The notes below the pieces were generated by a model. That model did not search any database, had not been told where the DNA came from, and worked only from the letters and a program-made list of their open reading frames with translations. Positions 61,811-64,000 of a stretch of DNA of 64,000 nucleotides are shown here, one piece after another (the stretch's first letter is position 1; every line of letters starts with the position of its first letter). Made by a program: the position numbers and the translations under genes. Origin of the DNA: Rotaria sp. Silwood1 (Eukaryota > Rotifera > Eurotatoria > Philodinida > Philodinidae); the NCBI GenBank assembly GCA_905250075.1, contig CAJNOP010000022.1, forward strand, positions 1,141,981 to 1,205,980, written 5' to 3'.

Positions 61811-63550
61811 TTACATTTCGGTTTTAATCCGATCTGATGTCGAGATTGTTGATGGTAGAATATTAACATTTGGTGTAACAAAATCTCCTTCATTAGCACT
61901 ACCCGATGGAGAATGTGATGAAGGTGGTACAACTGCTGCTGTTGGTTGAAGTAATTGGGAATGATGATGATGTTGTTGTGATTGTTGTTGTTGAACATGT
62001 TGCTGCTGTTGTTGTTGTTGTAAAGATATATCTGTTGTAGAAGATGATAATGTAACTGTTGCTGGTCTTAAAACTGGTAACATTTTAAATAATGCTTCAT
62101 ATGGGGATCGTTTTAATTCATTATTTATATTAGAATTTAATGTTAATTGAACAAATTTTAGTCCATATGACCAACGTGGATTATTATTAACAAACATCCA
62201 TGCTGCTATCATTGAACGAATTTGTTCATTACGTAGTTTAGCTGTTTCGCGCCATTGAGGAGAATCATCTTGATAAAGACGAATACCTTTAAGGAACACA
62301 AAACAAAACTATGATTAGTCTATATGTTTCTGTTTTTTTTTTTTGAAAAAAATTCATTACCGGGCCATACAGCTTCAAGTGTTTGTTGTATTGCGGAATT
62401 TTCAATATGAAGATCTGCACTGGATTGTAAAACAAGTGGTGGACCAAATATACAAAAAATATCCATTAATGTTGTACCTAATTCAATAGGTGATTTACTT
62501 TTTAATGGACGTAATTGAGTAAATTTTGTTAAATAATCTTGATAAACAAGAACAAAACCATAATCACCATCATGTGCATTTTGTAAATCAATTAAATCAT
62601 ATTCACATAAACGATTCATGACATGGGAATTTGCTAAAAATAATTATAGAAATTAATTTTTTATAAGTTTTTTTTTTCAAAGAATTAAATATATTTATAA
62701 AAAGTAAAAATTCAGTAATATTGTATAGAGACTTGACTTCTATAGAGTATAGAGGGCAAGACCAACATCAGAGTTTATAATTATTGCAGTACATGCTGTA
62801 TATTTGAGTTTAAAAAAGAAAAAGGTCTTCGGAAGAGGAAATCTCGATCTAACTTTCATTTTAAATATATATATATATTATTTTTTTTGACTTACTTCCA
62901 TCAAAAATATTCTCAACTGGTTGTTGTTGATGGAGACTAGTATTTGTATTATTATGTAAAACAATAGGTGATGATTGTGTAACCATATGTTGTTGTTGTT
63001 GTTGTTGTTCGTGTTTAATAATACTTGTTTGTTGTAATGTTGGAATATCATGTATAATATTTGTTAAATTTGTATCCATTAAATCATTTGTATCATTATG
63101 TAAATTATGATTAATATTATCATTATTATTATCTGTATTAATACGTTTACGTCTTTTACAACAGTAATCACACATTTTTAAATATGTTTGTATAACTTCA
63201 CGTGGAATATTTGCATATTGTTTTGATAATATTGGCCATAAACGATCACGACCACCATGATTCATTTTTTTATGTGTATAATCAATAATATCATACATTT
63301 CTTCAATTGATACAAAAAATCTTATATCTTTATCATCATTATCTGTACGTGCAGCAACAAGACGTTGTTTTCCTTGTACATCAACAATATCGAAACGTTT
63401 TATACGACGATAATCTTTCGCTGTACGATCACCTGGTTCTTTTTCTTTCGCGTGAATTGATTCGCTTAAAATTTGTTCGAGACGATCTTGTGAATAGACA
63501 CTACGACGTGTTGCTATTGTTTTAACAAATATATCACGTTTGCTTGTCAT
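61811..63550 (-). CDS. integrase-derived protein (KRBA2/GIN-like, domesticated)
   Basis: Three exons on the minus strand (63550-62896, 62633-62361, 62286-61811) give 467 aa in one frame. An integrase zinc-binding H2C2 module is complete (His93, His98, Cys127, Cys130, in THKKMNHGGRDRLWPILSK and CDYCC). A basic stretch and a Gln/Asn-rich linker follow. The core domain begins LCEYDLIDLQ (Asp at about 231) and continues with DYLTKFTQLRPLKSKS. Where active integrases have SDNGxEF this protein has SSADLHIEN, so the second catalytic Asp/Asn-Gly motif is lost. The C-terminal part (WMFVNNNPRWSYGLKFVQL, SPYEALF) keeps the integrase helix; the tail is Gln/His-rich. No gag, protease or reverse transcriptase and no terminal repeats flank it, and it has two spliced introns. 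It therefore looks like a host gene of KRBA2/SCAND3/GIN-type ancestry, perhaps DNA-binding. Function is unknown. Confidence 0.8.
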
Positions 63551-64000
63551 TATTTAAACTAGAATATAGAAAGAGGATATATTTTGAATCAATTTCGTTT
63601 TTCTTTATTTTTTTGTTTGTTGTTCTTTTTTTTTTTTTCTTGCTTATGATTAGTATTTTTATACAATTCTTTTATAAATTAAGAAATTGATCGAACACAT
63701 GTCTCGACATCAATGAAGGAAAATCTCGATAACCAATACATGCTGCTTGCTTACTTCTTTTCTTTCTGTTTTTTTTTCTGATGATTTTGCGGCTGTTGTT
63801 ATTGTTGTCGTACAATATACAAGAACGTAAACTAGAGGGCAAACATGCCGCGTCGAGTTTGGTTAGGATATGAGCGCTTTCGACGGACGAGAAAAGAAGA
63901 AGAGAACAGAATGACTATGTGTTACCTCTAATCGGACGTCTATTTTTTCTCTCATTTTTTTTTCTCTCTTTCTCTTTTTCTCTTTCTCTCTTTCTCTAAG
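63551..64000. other. 5' flank of the integrase-derived gene, polypyrimidine tract
   Basis: The stretch is the likely promoter and 5' UTR of the minus-strand gene. The window ends in a (CTTT/CTCT)n polypyrimidine run from about 63942. On the plus strand this ends with ctctaag; it could be a splice-acceptor tract, but no downstream sequence is available to test that. Confidence 0.45.

Overview
The window is nuclear DNA of a small invertebrate animal. It is strongly AT-rich, its genes are split by many short GT-AG introns (mostly 45-110 bp), and the recognisable products are animal ones: a KCNQ channel, CDK2AP/DOC-1, a cation-dependent mannose-6-phosphate receptor, a prohormone-4-like precursor, a KATNAL2 start and a KRBA2-like integrase-derived gene. 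A fungal-type, intronless amino-acid permease, a decayed sugar transporter and many short inverted-repeat elements fit a bdelloid rotifer. That assignment is an inference from style; no rRNA or mitochondrial marker is present.

Layout. 1-12.6 kb is gene-poor and accessory-like: possible coding fragments, a small three-exon gene (2690-3290), a sugar-transporter pseudogene (5466-6914) and the intact 520-aa permease (11015-12577). 12.6-18.7 kb is non-coding except for a 727-bp fold-back element carrying a second palindrome nested in one arm. 18.7-32.2 kb is a dense core: KCNQ channel and CDK2AP (+), then TRMT61A, MTNA/MRI1 and M6PR (all -), then a small unknown gene (+). 32-43 kb holds a two-pass membrane protein (-), a TIGAR-like phosphatase (-) and a RapZ C-terminal-domain protein (+). 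43-52.7 kb has the prohormone-4-like gene (-) and several inverted-repeat elements, one interrupted by a 100-N assembly gap at its centre. 52.7-61.3 kb holds a divergent pair, CCT2 (-, 15 exons) and KATNAL2 (+). KATNAL2 leaves the window before its AAA+ domain, and an integrase-derived gene (-, 61811-63550) lies downstream on the opposite strand, probably inside its next intron.

The core genes are housekeeping or signalling: tRNA m1A58 methylation, methionine salvage, lysosomal enzyme sorting, chaperonin folding, chromatin (NuRD), K+ current and neuropeptide supply. No operon logic links them. The striking layer is the mobile one: at least six distinct fold-back/MITE-like elements, with TTAA or TA flanks where these can be read, in intergenic DNA and in introns of M6PR and CCT2. 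A domesticated integrase gene is a further trace of mobile DNA. Exon boundaries were derived by eye from splice consensus, reading frame and family alignment from memory; homology searches were not possible.
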